Below the pieces are notes generated by a model. It was not told the DNA's origin, ran no database searches, and saw only the letters and a list, made by a program, of their open reading frames with translations. From G016756615 sp035556195 (GTDB lineage: Bacteria; Pseudomonadota; Alphaproteobacteria; Rhizobiales; Rhizobiaceae): 64,000 nt of DNA. The translations under genes and the position numbers were made by a program. Below, piece by piece: positions 1 through 8,936 of the stretch (positions within the stretch are counted from its first letter, which is position 1; each line of letters opens with the position of its first letter). The stretch covers positions 62,001 to 126,000 of the forward strand of contig DATMFK010000001.1 of the NCBI GenBank assembly GCA_035556195.1, given 5' to 3'.

Positions 1-879
1 CACCTCGAAGCCGATGCCGAGCGCATCGTTGACGACCGCGACGGGGACCTCGCCGGCCTGATCCGCCGCAAGCTCGTGCTGCCAGACCTGTTCGTGGAAG
101 TTCATCTGCGGTGAAGGCAGGGTGCGATACCCCACCTTCTGCTTGCGGTAGTCCGCGCCGGCATGGGCAGCCCAGACCACATCCTTGACGGGCGCCAGGT
201 ACCGCGACCCCTCCGCGACCACGGGGTGCCCGACATTGATGTGGTAACAATACATGTGCGGGGTCCGGTAGAAGCCCCGGTTGACCACCCGGTCGGAAAG
301 ACGGATCTCGTTCGAACCGACCTTCGCCTCGATGCGCCGGACCAGTTGCAGATCTTCCCCGAAGACCGTGCCCTGGCTGACGACGCCCTCGCACCAGAGC
401 GTGCACTCGTCGCCGTCCCAAGCCTCGCCATAGCCGGTCAATCGCGCCGGCAGCGTGCCGACGCGGCCATGAATGGAATGGCTGACGGTCTTGCGCGGGC
501 TGTAGACGTAGTGATCGGCGGGCTCGTCATACATGAACAGGATGTGGTCGAGACCGCAGGTCACCATCAGGCCGGAGAAGGACCGCAGCCAGGCCAGCCC
601 GCCCTCGCCCTCATATTCGGCAAGCCCGGGATGCTTGAAACCAGCCGGCGAATGCCAGCCCACGGCGAGGCCACGATACTCGCAGTCGGCGATGTCGAGC
701 GCCCGATCGACGAGCACAGTGAAGCGGAGGCCCGTGCCGGTGCGGAATTCCAGCATGCGGATGCCACGCTCGAGGCCGTCGTCCAGCACCATCGACCGAA
801 CGCCGGCGAATTGCGACAGGGAGCCGGCACTGGCGGCGATATCGCGGCGGGTCCGCGGCTTTCCATAGAGTTCGACCAT
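1..879 (-). CDS. DUF4432 (aldose 1-epimerase-like) protein, partial
   Basis: About 293 codons are open from an ATG at 879 to the window edge, so the C-terminus is missing. The translation begins MVELYGKPRTRRDIA and has the pattern of the DUF4432 family, which shares the aldose 1-epimerase (galactose mutarotase) fold; a stretch reading DRALDIADCEYRGL and histidine-rich segments (MYCYHINVGHP) fit that family. These proteins are usually next to sugar ABC importers and may interconvert sugar anomers, but the substrate is unknown. Its start codon overlaps the stop of the upstream ATPase gene (TAATG), so it is the last gene seen of the LacI-controlled operon. Family call is fairly sure; exact reaction is not. 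Confidence 0.7.
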   Translation of the reverse strand, partial: MVELYGKPRTRRDIAASAGSLSQFAGVRSMVLDDGLERGIRMLEFRTGTGLRFTVLVDRALDIADCEYRGLAVGWHSPAGFKHPGLAEYEGEGGLAWLRSFSGLMVTCGLDHILFMYDEPADHYVYSPRKTVSHSIHGRVGTLPARLTGYGEAWDGDECTLWCEGVVSQGTVFGEDLQLVRRIEAKVGSNEIRLSDRVVNRGFYRTPHMYCYHINVGHPVVAEGSRYLAPVKDVVWAAHAGADYRKQKVGYRTLPSPQMNFHEQVWQHELAADQAGEVPVAVVNDALGIGFEV

Positions 880-1685
880 TATCGGCTTCCTGCGGTTTTC
901 ATTGTCTTGCCCTTGGCGCTCGCCCTCAGTTCGGACACATCGGCGCCGGTGATGATGCTTTCCACGGTGAGGAGATCAGTCTCGGCGACGACCAGCTCGG
1001 CGGTCACTTCGCCACGGCGCATCACGATGATGCGGTCGGCCACCTGGAAGACGTGGTGGAGGTTGTGGGTGATGAAGATCACGGAATGGCCGGCGTCCCG
1101 CACCTCCTTCACGAAGCGCAGCACGCCATGCGTCTCCTCCACGCCCAGATTGTTGGTGGGTTCGTCGAGGATGATCACCTTGGCGAAGAAGTGCATGGCG
1201 CGTGAGATCGAGATGGACTGCCTCTCGCCGCCCGAAAGCGTCCGCACCGGCGCATCCGCGTCGAGCTTCTTGGAGATGCCGACACGCTTGAGCAGATCGG
1301 AGGCGGCCCTTTTCAGGAACTTGATGTTGAGCGGCGCGAAAACGCCGAGGAAAGGCCAGAACACCGGCTCGCGCCCGAGGAAAAGGTTGCGCGCGATGCT
1401 CAGATCGGGCGCGAGCGACGTGTCCTGATGGATCGTTTCGATGCCGAGCTCGATCGCATCCCGCGCCGATTTGATCTCGACGGGCGCGCCGCGCACGAAG
1501 ATCTGCCCGCTTCCCGGCTTGTGCACGCCGGAGATGACCTTGATCAGTGTCGACTTGCCGGCCCCGTTGTCGCCGAGCAGGGCCACCACCTCGCCTTCGC
1601 GGATCGACAGCGAGACGTCGACCAGCGCATGCAACCCTCCGAAGGACTTGTTGAGGCGTTCGAGGCGCAGGAGTTCTTCCGCCAT
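879..1685 (-). CDS. Sugar ABC importer ATPase (FrcA-like, single domain)
   Basis: A 268-residue ABC ATPase that would energise uptake of a sugar or polyol with the adjacent permease and binding protein. Walker A is GDNGAGKST (residues 38-46), the signature LSGGERQ starts near residue 150, and Walker B is IILDEP (171-176). It is a single nucleotide-binding domain, half the length of RbsA/XylG, as in the fructose importer FrcBCA of Sinorhizobium. The start at 1685 was chosen because a GGGAGG lies just upstream and the ATG overlaps the permease stop (TGATG). Substrate not deducible; the neighbouring dehydrogenase and isomerase suggest a sugar or cyclitol. Confidence 0.88.
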   Translation of the reverse strand: MAEELLRLERLNKSFGGLHALVDVSLSIREGEVVALLGDNGAGKSTLIKVISGVHKPGSGQIFVRGAPVEIKSARDAIELGIETIHQDTSLAPDLSIARNLFLGREPVFWPFLGVFAPLNIKFLKRAASDLLKRVGISKKLDADAPVRTLSGGERQSISISRAMHFFAKVIILDEPTNNLGVEETHGVLRFVKEVRDAGHSVIFITHNLHHVFQVADRIIVMRRGEVTAELVVAETDLLTVESIITGADVSELRASAKGKTMKTAGSR

Positions 1686-2665
1686 CACCGTCCTCCCATC
1701 GCATTCTTCTGGAGCACGGCGTGCAGCACCAGCATTGCCAGGATGATCGCGCCGACGAAGATGTTGTAGGCGAGGCCGGGCACGCCGATCAGCACGATGC
1801 CGTTGCGGATGGCGCGCAGCATGAAGACGCCGACGAGGGTTCCAAGAATGGTGCCGCGCCCCCCGGTCAGCGCGGTGCCGCCGACGACCACCATGGCGAT
1901 GACTTCGAGCTCGTAGCCGGTGCCGGCGACCGGCGACGCCGAGGAAATCCGAAGCGCGCTGATGGTCCCAGCCAGGCCGGCGAGGACCGACGTCATGACG
2001 AAGAGCCAGATCTTGACCTTGTCGGCCGGCACCCCCCTCGCCACGGCCGCGCTGCGGTTGCTGCCGATCGCGGTGATCCAGTTGCCGAGCTTCGAGTAGT
2101 CGAGGATGTAGATGGCCAGAAGCGTGAAGGCGATGAACCACCACAGAGACGCGTAGAGCCGGAATGACCCGATCGAGAAATCGCCAGCCAGGACCGCGAC
2201 CAGCCAGTGGTCGATCTCGAGCGACTTCAACGGGAAACCCTGGGTGATGTAGAGCGCCGCGCCGCGCACGATGAGCAGCATCGAGAGCGTGACGAGAAAG
2301 GACGAGATCCCGATCTTGGTGACCAGGATGCCGTTGCAGAGCCCGATCAAGGCGCTGACGGCAAGGCCGATCGTCAAGGCCAGGGCGAAGTCCATGCCCG
2401 TATCCTGCACGAGGAGCGCCATCAGCACCGGGCAGAGCGCAAAGACCGCGCCGACCGACAGGTCGAACTCGCCGGCCGTGAGCAGCAGCGTCATTGCGAG
2501 CGCGATAATGCCGAGCTCGGGCAGGAAAGCGAGCAGGTTCGAGATGTTGAGCGGCGACAGGAAGTTGCCATTGCCGACGATGAAAAGAAGCGTGATGACG
2601 CAGAGGATCACGAGCGATGAGAACTCGGGCGTCCGGATCGCGCCCTGCAGGTTTGCCGCACTCAT
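1685..2665 (-). CDS. Sugar ABC importer permease (RbsC/FrcC-like)
   Basis: A 326-residue inner-membrane permease of the BPD_transp_2 (RbsC) family with about eight to ten hydrophobic segments and the typical glycine-rich region VGGTALTGGRGT near residue 260. It should form the membrane channel of the CUT2-type importer with the ATPase encoded downstream and the periplasmic binding protein encoded upstream. Gene order binding protein, permease, ATPase is the FrcBCA order. Its stop codon overlaps the ATPase start, indicating translational coupling. Confidence 0.88.
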   Translation of the reverse strand: MSAANLQGAIRTPEFSSLVILCVITLLFIVGNGNFLSPLNISNLLAFLPELGIIALAMTLLLTAGEFDLSVGAVFALCPVLMALLVQDTGMDFALALTIGLAVSALIGLCNGILVTKIGISSFLVTLSMLLIVRGAALYITQGFPLKSLEIDHWLVAVLAGDFSIGSFRLYASLWWFIAFTLLAIYILDYSKLGNWITAIGSNRSAAVARGVPADKVKIWLFVMTSVLAGLAGTISALRISSASPVAGTGYELEVIAMVVVGGTALTGGRGTILGTLVGVFMLRAIRNGIVLIGVPGLAYNIFVGAIILAMLVLHAVLQKNAMGGR

Positions 2666-2699
2666 TCTGGTTCCAGTCTGGTAGTTGCGCCGCTTTGGA

Positions 2700-2723
2700 G
2701 CCGACCGCCCGAAGGCGATCGGC
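2700..2723 (-). promoter_or_regulatory. UUCG-capped hairpin after binding-protein gene
   Basis: On the transcribed (minus) strand the sequence forms a 10-bp stem, GCCGATCGCC paired with GGCGGTCGGC (one G-U pair), closed by a TTCG tetraloop. It lies 15 bases after the stop of the binding-protein gene (2738) and before the permease start (2665). There is no T-run, so rather than a full terminator it is more likely an mRNA 3'-end stabiliser that raises binding-protein levels over membrane components. Confidence 0.55.
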
Positions 2724-2737
2724 AGGCCCCCCGAGGC

Positions 2738-3667
2738 CTATTTGCTGTAGAGTTTGAGGATCGGCTCGACGCTTTGCTTGTCGTAGAGGCCGAATGTGTA
2801 GACGTCGTAGCCGATCGGCTCGCCGTCCGCGGCGAGCTTCAGCAGCGCGACCGGCATGAAGCCCTGCGCCGACGGATACTGCCAGGCGGCGGCGTTCACG
2901 TAGCCGGCCTTGACCGCTTCCGCGGTTTCCTTCGAATTTCCCCAGCCGACGACCGGGATGGAGCCCGGAGCTACGCCGGCCCCGTCGAAGACCCGCTGCA
3001 CGCTGGCGGCGACCATGTCGCCCAGCGCAATGACCGCCGCCGGCTTGTTGGCCACCATGTAGTCCGTCATCTTGGCGATGACGCCCGCGGGATCGGTGCC
3101 GGCATCGACCACGTCATAGCTGATGCCGAGCGGGTCGAAGACACTCGCGATGCCCTCGGTTTCGAGCTGCTGATAGCTTGCGCCGGGCACCTCGACGGGC
3201 AGGAAGACCTTGTCGCCCTGCTTCACCAGCTTGTTGTCGACGAGATACTTGGCCCAGGCGACGCCCGCCTGCTTCAGGTCAGCGCCGACATAGGCCTGGC
3301 GCCCGGTCGCCACGTCGTCCGTGTTGAAGAAGACAATCGGGATGCCGGCCGCCTTGGCAGCCGCGACCTCCTCCTTCCACAGGCCGGGCTGCGCCGAGGT
3401 GGTGCCGATGCCGTCGGGCTTGGCGGCGAGCGCCGAGTTGAACGCCTCTTTCTGCGCCGCCATGTCGCCGCCGCTGAAGGAGATCTTGCATTCGACGTCG
3501 AGCTGCGTGCAGGCCGTCGTCGCGCCGGCGTTCCAGTCGATCCAGAACGGGTCGGACGCTCCGCCATGCGAGAGCAGATAGAAGACCTTCTTGTCCTGTG
3601 CCTCGGCCGAGGTGGCGAGCGCCGCACCGAGCAACATCGCTGCCACGGATAGTGCAAATCTGCGCAT
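2738..3667 (-). CDS. Periplasmic sugar-binding protein (RbsB-like)
   Basis: A 309-residue type I periplasmic binding protein (Peripla_BP_4 family) that captures the ligand for the CUT2 importer. The N-terminus MRRFALSVAAMLLGAALA followed by SAEAQ is a clear Sec signal peptide, with cleavage after AEA near residue 24. Start at 3667 was preferred over the in-frame ATG 33 bases upstream because GGAGGAA lies immediately before it. Upstream, at 3712-3733, a 7-bp hairpin (TCTCCGG/CCGGAGA) sits in the 104-base gap to the isomerase gene. Ligand unknown; a monosaccharide or polyol is likely from the family. Confidence 0.88.
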   Translation of the reverse strand: MRRFALSVAAMLLGAALATSAEAQDKKVFYLLSHGGASDPFWIDWNAGATTACTQLDVECKISFSGGDMAAQKEAFNSALAAKPDGIGTTSAQPGLWKEEVAAAKAAGIPIVFFNTDDVATGRQAYVGADLKQAGVAWAKYLVDNKLVKQGDKVFLPVEVPGASYQQLETEGIASVFDPLGISYDVVDAGTDPAGVIAKMTDYMVANKPAAVIALGDMVAASVQRVFDGAGVAPGSIPVVGWGNSKETAEAVKAGYVNAAAWQYPSAQGFMPVALLKLAADGEPIGYDVYTFGLYDKQSVEPILKLYSK

Positions 3668-3771
3668 TTCTTCCTCCTGATGCTTGAGACCCGTCGGCAC
3701 GGCCTCGCCGCTCTCCGGCCACGCGTCCGGAGACCACAGTCGCTGCCGACAGGCCGGTTACGGGCGAGCCG

Positions 3772-4686
3772 TCAGAGCCCGTTCGCTCTGAACTTGCCGT
3801 CCAGGAACTTCTTCGCCCTCGGGACGTCGTCCTCCGCCAGGTGTTCGATGATGACCGGGATGTTCGGATGCTTCTCGGAGAGCCGCTGCAGATAGAGATC
3901 GTAATTGAGCGATCCGAGGCCGGGAGCGGGCAGCTCGATCTCGCCGACACCGCGGAACGTATGGCTCTCCAGCGCGTCGGCGTCGCCGATGTCGGCGTGC
4001 TTCTCGCTCTTGTCGTCGCCGGAACGCTTCACGTCCTTGGCATGGGCGATCCTGATCTTGTCGGTGAGGGTATCAAAGACCTGGTTCAGGATCTGGTCCA
4101 TCCTGTCGATGTTGTGCGTCTCGAAATAGTTGGTCGGGTCCATCAGGAGGCCGAGGCCTGGATGATCGACCTGCGCGAACATCCGCACCGTCTCCTCGAC
4201 CGAGCCCACGACGTTGTTCACATAGGTTTCGAGCAGGAACACCGCGCCGTGGTCGTAAGCCGTCTGCGCCAGATCGGCGATCACCTTCCGGCATTCCTCG
4301 AAACCCTCCTCCGTCTTGTTCTTGGGATGGTGCACCCAGTCGGATTCGGTGTTGAAGGTGCCCGTCTCCGAGATCACGTACGGGCTGCCGAACTCGCGGG
4401 CGTTGCGGATGATCTCCTTGAGATAGCCCACGCGCTTCTCCCGCTCGGCCTTATCGGGATGAATGATGTTCGTGTAGCCGGAAATGCAGCAGATCGGCAG
4501 GTCGTGGTCCCTGAAGGTGTCGCGCACCTTCCTGGCCTTGTCCTTGGTGATCTGGCCGGCCGACAGGTCGACGTCCTTGAAATGAAGATCGAGCTGGACG
4601 GTGTTGAAACCCAGTCCCCGGATCTTCTTCGCCGTTTCCTCGAGGCCATACGGGAAATAACCCGTGAAAATGCCAGCTTGCATCAT
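3772..4686 (-). CDS. Sugar phosphate isomerase/epimerase-like TIM-barrel protein
   Basis: A 304-residue AP endonuclease 2-like (xylose isomerase-like TIM barrel) protein. Glutamate and aspartate motifs expected of this metal-dependent fold are visible: YVISETG near residue 102, LLETYVNN near 151, LLMDPTNYFE near 181, IAHAKDVK near 213 and VIIEHL near 285. It would isomerise or epimerise a sugar or keto-sugar produced by the dehydrogenase encoded just upstream. The start at 4686 (ATGATG) follows GGAGGAATTTTC; the much longer open frame upstream lies inside the dehydrogenase gene. Substrate unknown. Confidence 0.82.
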   Translation of the reverse strand: MMQAGIFTGYFPYGLEETAKKIRGLGFNTVQLDLHFKDVDLSAGQITKDKARKVRDTFRDHDLPICCISGYTNIIHPDKAEREKRVGYLKEIIRNAREFGSPYVISETGTFNTESDWVHHPKNKTEEGFEECRKVIADLAQTAYDHGAVFLLETYVNNVVGSVEETVRMFAQVDHPGLGLLMDPTNYFETHNIDRMDQILNQVFDTLTDKIRIAHAKDVKRSGDDKSEKHADIGDADALESHTFRGVGEIELPAPGLGSLNYDLYLQRLSEKHPNIPVIIEHLAEDDVPRAKKFLDGKFRANGL

Positions 4687-4709
4687 GATGAAAATTCCTC
4701 CCTGCGGAT

Positions 4710-5798
4710 TCAGTTGATCGAGATTTCGGAAAGCTTGACCGCGCGGCCTAGGTCGATCGAGCGGTAGCCCGCCTCGACGAGGGCCATAGTCTTGACATTG
4801 TCGGCAACAGACAGCGCCGGCGGGGTGCCGGTCTTCAGCGCGTGCTGAAGCTGCTCCATCACGCCAATGAACGCGTGCGGGAACCACATGGTCTCCCATT
4901 TCGGCGACACCCATTTGCCGCCTGTGTCGAGCGAAGCGTAGGTCAGCGTCGACGCAGCGCCCGTCGGCCAGCCGATCGTGCCCTTGGCGACGCCCCGCGT
5001 CCCCTCGACGCGCCAGCCGATATGCTGGTCGTCCTCGTATCCCTCCTGGCGGGGGCCCGACCAGACATCCTCCAGCGACACAGCCATGACGCCCGTGGGG
5101 AACTTCAGCGTCGAAACGGTGATGCCGTCCGAATGCTCGAATGTCGTGCGCGGGTCCTTCCGGGTGAGTGTCGTGATCTCATCGGGATCGCCGAACAGGA
5201 AACGGAGCACGTCGAGGTGATGCACGCTCATATTCGACAGCGTCAGGCGGTCGTATTTCTGAAGGAAGCTCTGCCAATGGGGTATGGCGTGCATGTCGAT
5301 CTGGGCGAAGACGATCTCGCCCAGCGCGCCGCTGTCGATGATCTGCTTCAGCACGCGCATCGATTGGTCGTAGCGCATGTTCTGGTTGACCGACAGCATC
5401 TTGCCTGCCTTCGCCGCTTCGTCCCGAAGCCTGATCGCCTCCTCGAGCGACAAAGCGAGCGGCTTCTGGGCAAGGATCGCCTTGACGTGGCTCTGCTTGA
5501 GCGCATGGCGGATCAGCGCCGGCTGCTGGTCGGGCGGGAAGGCAAGGTCGATGATCTCGACCCGCTCGTCCTCGATCAGCTTTTCCGGCGTCTCGTGGAC
5601 TGTCGGAATGTCCCACCGCTTCGCGGCCTTTTCGGCATTTGCCTTCGTGCGCGATGCGATCGCCACCACGGGAAATCCCGCCTCGCGATAGGCCGCCAGA
5701 TGGCATTCCGCCATGATCATGCCGGCGCCGACGCAGCCTATCCTGTATTCCCTGGCACGGACCTTCACGTCCGGCTCAAATTCCAAGGCGTCCGCCAT
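4710..5798 (-). CDS. Gfo/Idh/MocA family oxidoreductase
   Basis: An NAD(P)-dependent sugar or cyclitol dehydrogenase of about 362 residues. The Rossmann motif GCVGAGMIMAECH is near the N-terminus, the conserved lysine motif is AQKPLAL, and the C-terminal domain has the family pattern around MSVHHLDVLRFLFG. Two starts are plausible: ATG 5798 with GGAGG eight bases upstream, and ATG 5831, which overlaps the ATPase stop as ATGA and adds 11 residues. I chose 5798 on the ribosome-binding site. It sits between the MalK-like ATPase gene and the isomerase gene, so it probably carries out the first oxidation of the imported compound. Confidence 0.86.
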   Translation of the reverse strand: MADALEFEPDVKVRAREYRIGCVGAGMIMAECHLAAYREAGFPVVAIASRTKANAEKAAKRWDIPTVHETPEKLIEDERVEIIDLAFPPDQQPALIRHALKQSHVKAILAQKPLALSLEEAIRLRDEAAKAGKMLSVNQNMRYDQSMRVLKQIIDSGALGEIVFAQIDMHAIPHWQSFLQKYDRLTLSNMSVHHLDVLRFLFGDPDEITTLTRKDPRTTFEHSDGITVSTLKFPTGVMAVSLEDVWSGPRQEGYEDDQHIGWRVEGTRGVAKGTIGWPTGAASTLTYASLDTGGKWVSPKWETMWFPHAFIGVMEQLQHALKTGTPPALSVADNVKTMALVEAGYRSIDLGRAVKLSEISIN

Positions 5799-5827
5799 CC
5801 CTTCATCCTCCCTGACCATTGCAGTCG

Positions 5828-6883
5828 TCATCGTCCCAACGCGCCTCCGCTTTGCCCGAAAAAGTGAACCCGGGCAGGGTCGCAGGAGAGCGCGACCATC
5901 GTTTCGGTCCTGATATCCGGCTGCCCCCGCATCAGCGCCCTCAGCCGGGATTGTCCGGACTCCAAGGTGACGACCGTGTATCCGCCCAGCGGTTCGACCT
6001 CGAAGACCTTTACGGGCCGTCCTTGCTTGTCCTCGGTCCATGGCTCGACCCGCAAATTCTCGGGACGCACGCCGATCTCCATCGCCCCAGCGGGCGCATC
6101 GGCGACGCGAATGGCGCCGTCCGCCGCCTCGAACGCCGAGCCGGCATGCGTGCCGGGCAGGATGTTCATCGTCGGCGAGCCGAGCAGCCGCGCCACATAG
6201 GCGCTGGCGGGCCGGTCGTAGATCTCGACCGGCGTGCCGATCTGGCGGATGCCGCCGCCTTCCAGGATCGCCATCCTGTCGGCCACCGACATCGCCTCTT
6301 CCTGGTCGTGCGTGACGTAGATGAGCGTCTTGCCGAGGTCGCGCTGGATCCGCTTGAGCTCGACGCGCGTCTCCTCCCGCAGCCGCGCATCGAGGGCCGA
6401 GATCGGATCGTCCATCAGATAGGCGGCGGGGTCGCGCACGAGGGCTCTCGCGATCGCGACGCGCTGCCGCTCTCCGCCGGATAGCTGCGCCGGCGGCTTG
6501 TGGAGGATGTGGCCGATATGAAGCTTCTCGGAAACCTCGGCCAATCGGCGCCCGATCTCGGGCGCGGGTACCCTGCGCTCGACGAGGGGGAAGCGGACAT
6601 TCTCGGCCGCGGTCATATGCGGGAAGAGCGCGAGGTTCTGGAACACCATCGCGACGTTGCGCCCGGCTGGGGAGACGTCGTTGACCGGCTTTCCGCCGAT
6701 GAGGACCTCGCCCCGGTCCGGTGTCTCCAGGCCAAGGATCAGGCGCAATATCGTCGATTTGCCCGACAGAGGCGGCCCGAAGAAACAGAAGAACTCGTTG
6801 TCCTCGACGGTGAAGGAAACATCGTCCACGGCGACGAGGTCGCCATAGCGCTTCGTGACGTTTCGAAATGCGATCTCGGCCAT
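5828..6883 (-). CDS. MalK/UgpC-like ABC ATPase with Glu-to-Asp Walker B
   Basis: A 351-residue CUT1-type ATPase: nucleotide-binding domain (1-240) followed by a TOBE-like C-terminal domain. Walker A is GPPLSGKST (36-44), an uncommon loop sequence but with GKST intact; the signature LSGGERQ (134-140) is canonical; Walker B reads YLMDDP (155-160), so the usual catalytic glutamate is aspartate (D159). The switch histidine is in VTHDQEEAM. The next-door ATPase has the opposite defect, so the two probably form one heterodimer with a single fully active site. Start ATG 6883 is three bases after the stop of the other ATPase gene. Confidence 0.88.
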   Translation of the reverse strand: MAEIAFRNVTKRYGDLVAVDDVSFTVEDNEFFCFFGPPLSGKSTILRLILGLETPDRGEVLIGGKPVNDVSPAGRNVAMVFQNLALFPHMTAAENVRFPLVERRVPAPEIGRRLAEVSEKLHIGHILHKPPAQLSGGERQRVAIARALVRDPAAYLMDDPISALDARLREETRVELKRIQRDLGKTLIYVTHDQEEAMSVADRMAILEGGGIRQIGTPVEIYDRPASAYVARLLGSPTMNILPGTHAGSAFEAADGAIRVADAPAGAMEIGVRPENLRVEPWTEDKQGRPVKVFEVEPLGGYTVVTLESGQSRLRALMRGQPDIRTETMVALSCDPARVHFFGQSGGALGR

Positions 6884-6886
6884 GAC

Positions 6887-7972
6887 CTACTCCGCCCTGA
6901 TCGCCGTGCCGGTCGCCGCATCGAAGATGCGCACGGAGGCTTCGGCTGGCGAGACGGTCACCGCTTCGCCCAGCTTAACGTCGTTCTCGAAAACCGCCTT
7001 CACGGCCGTTTCGTCCCGGCCCAGATGCACGATGGTCCGTGCGCCGATCCGCTCGACGAAATCGACCGGCATCCGCAAGCCCCTGCCCTCCGCCGAAAGC
7101 AATGTCTGCTCCGGACGGAAGCCGTAGAGCACCTCGCGGCCATGATTGCGTAGCGAGGCCGCCAGCGCCGGTGGCAGCGGTTGGGTCGCCCCGAGCCGGC
7201 CGAGGTCAATCACCAGCCCGCGATCGCGTTCGGCCGGCCGGCCCTTCAGCAGGTTCATGCCGGGCGCGCCGATGAAGCGAGCCACGAACACGTTGGCGGG
7301 ATGATTGTAGACTTCGAGGGGCGTGCCGACCTGCTGCAGAACCCCGTGGTCCATGACCGCGATGCGATCGGCCATGGTCATCGCTTCGAGCTGGTCATGG
7401 GTGACATAGACCATGGTCTGCCGGAACTGCCTCTGCAGATGCTTGAGCTCGGTGCGCATCACGGCACGAAAAGCCGCATCGACATTGGACAGCGGCTCGT
7501 CGAGCAGGAAGATCGCCGGCTCCATGATCGCCGAACGGCCAATCGCGACACGCTGCAATATGTTGACGGAGAGCCTGTCCGCCTTGCGGTCGAGCAAGGG
7601 CGAGAGCTGAAGGAGCTCCGCGATCGCACTGACCTTGCGTTCGATCTCGGATTTCGCGAGGCCACGCATCCTCAGCCCGTAGGCTAGGTTCTGCCGGACC
7701 GTCATATGCGTGAAGATGGCGTAGTTCTGGAACACGAAGCCGACGCCGCGGCCTCCCATGGGCACGCCGGCCATGTCGCGGTCGCCGAAGAGGATCCGCC
7801 CGCTGGTAGGCTCCTCTATGCCCGCGATCATGTTCATGGTCGTCGACTTGCCGCATCCGGATGGCCCGAGCAGCGCCATGAACTCGCCGTCCTCGATGAC
7901 GAGATCCATCGTCTTCAGCGCGGTGAACTCGCCGAACTTCTTGACGAGATTCTGCAGGTGGATCGAGCTCAT
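6887..7972 (-). CDS. MalK/UgpC-like ABC ATPase with degenerate signature
   Basis: A 361-residue CUT1-type ATPase. Walker A GPSGCGKST (36-44) and Walker B IFLLDEP (154-160) are canonical, but where LSGGQ is expected the sequence is LSVNILQ (134-140), so the two signature glycines that contact ATP across the dimer are lost. A TOBE/MalK-type regulatory domain follows from about residue 240. It starts two bases after the permease stop. With the ATPase encoded at 5828-6883 it would make an asymmetric NBD dimer powering the permeases at 7974-9793. Confidence 0.88.
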   Translation of the reverse strand: MSSIHLQNLVKKFGEFTALKTMDLVIEDGEFMALLGPSGCGKSTTMNMIAGIEEPTSGRILFGDRDMAGVPMGGRGVGFVFQNYAIFTHMTVRQNLAYGLRMRGLAKSEIERKVSAIAELLQLSPLLDRKADRLSVNILQRVAIGRSAIMEPAIFLLDEPLSNVDAAFRAVMRTELKHLQRQFRQTMVYVTHDQLEAMTMADRIAVMDHGVLQQVGTPLEVYNHPANVFVARFIGAPGMNLLKGRPAERDRGLVIDLGRLGATQPLPPALAASLRNHGREVLYGFRPEQTLLSAEGRGLRMPVDFVERIGARTIVHLGRDETAVKAVFENDVKLGEAVTVSPAEASVRIFDAATGTAIRAE

Positions 7973-7973
7973 C

Positions 7974-8936
7974 TCACGCCTCCCGGCCTTGAGCCATGCG
8001 CTTCATGGCGAGGACAGCAACGACGGAGAGCACGACCAGGATGGCGAGCGCAATGGCCGCGACATAGCCCCAGATCAGGTCCTGTGTCGTGACCTTGTAG
8101 ATGTAGACGGAGATCGTTTCTGTCGCGACGCCTGGGCCGCCGCCGGTCATGATGTAGAGCGTGTCGAAGATCTTGAAGTTCTCGATCACGCGGATGGCGA
8201 GCGCAATCACGATGATCGTCTTCATCTTCGGCAGCACGATCGTGGTGAAGCGCTGCCAGGCATTTGCCCCGAGCAGGGTCGCGGCCTTGATCTGGTCCTC
8301 CGGCACGCCGACCAGACCGGCGAGCAGGATCAGGAACATCAGCGGCGTCCATTGCCAGATATCGGCGATCATCACCGCGACCAGCGCGAGGGTCGGGTCG
8401 GAGAGCCATGCGACGGTGACGGGAAAGCCCGTGAGGGACGACAGGAGATCGTTCACCGGCCCGCCCGACTGGAACAGCATGAAGAACATGTATCCGGCGA
8501 CCGCGGGAACCACCATCATCGGCATCAGCATCACGGAATAGAAGAAGCGCTTGCCCGGAAATTCGTCCATGAAGAGCGTCGCCAGCGCCAGGCCGAGCAG
8601 GAATTCCGCCGGCACACAGACCAGCATGACGATCGCGGTACGACCCAGCGCGCTCCAGAAGCGGCCGTCGGCGGCAAGATCCGTATAGTTGGCGAAGTTG
8701 TTCCAGAGCTCCCAGGCACTCCACCAGCCGATGCCGGAGAGCGGCGACCAGTCGGTGAGGCTGATATAGAGCTGCATCAGCAGCGGGAACGCCGAGATGA
8801 AGAGGACAAGGATCTGCGCCGGAAGGGTGAGCCGGAAGCCGAGCCGTGCGGCTTCGGCATCGGTGACCCCAGCGGCAGTGTTCTCGCCGTCGGAAACGGC
8901 GGCGTCGCGATGTTTCATGATTGCGGTCGCGTTCAT
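7974..8936 (-). CDS. Sugar ABC importer permease (MalF/UgpA-like)
   Basis: A 320-residue inner-membrane permease with six predicted helices and the EAA-type loop, EDQIKAATLLGANAWQRF, that docks on the ATPase. The N-terminal ~40 residues are hydrophilic (MNATAIMKHRDAAV) and precede the first helix. The ATG at 8936 overlaps the stop of the preceding permease gene as ATGA; an internal ATG at 8918 is an alternative start. Together with the MalG-like partner it forms the translocation channel. Confidence 0.87.
   Translation of the reverse strand: MNATAIMKHRDAAVSDGENTAAGVTDAEAARLGFRLTLPAQILVLFISAFPLLMQLYISLTDWSPLSGIGWWSAWELWNNFANYTDLAADGRFWSALGRTAIVMLVCVPAEFLLGLALATLFMDEFPGKRFFYSVMLMPMMVVPAVAGYMFFMLFQSGGPVNDLLSSLTGFPVTVAWLSDPTLALVAVMIADIWQWTPLMFLILLAGLVGVPEDQIKAATLLGANAWQRFTTIVLPKMKTIIVIALAIRVIENFKIFDTLYIMTGGGPGVATETISVYIYKVTTQDLIWGYVAAIALAILVVLSVVAVLAMKRMAQGREA

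Noticed and set aside
163..1428. A 421-codon open frame on the + strand
   Set aside because: It is antisense to the DUF4432 and ABC ATPase genes, lacks any family resemblance and is typical of GC-rich shadow frames.
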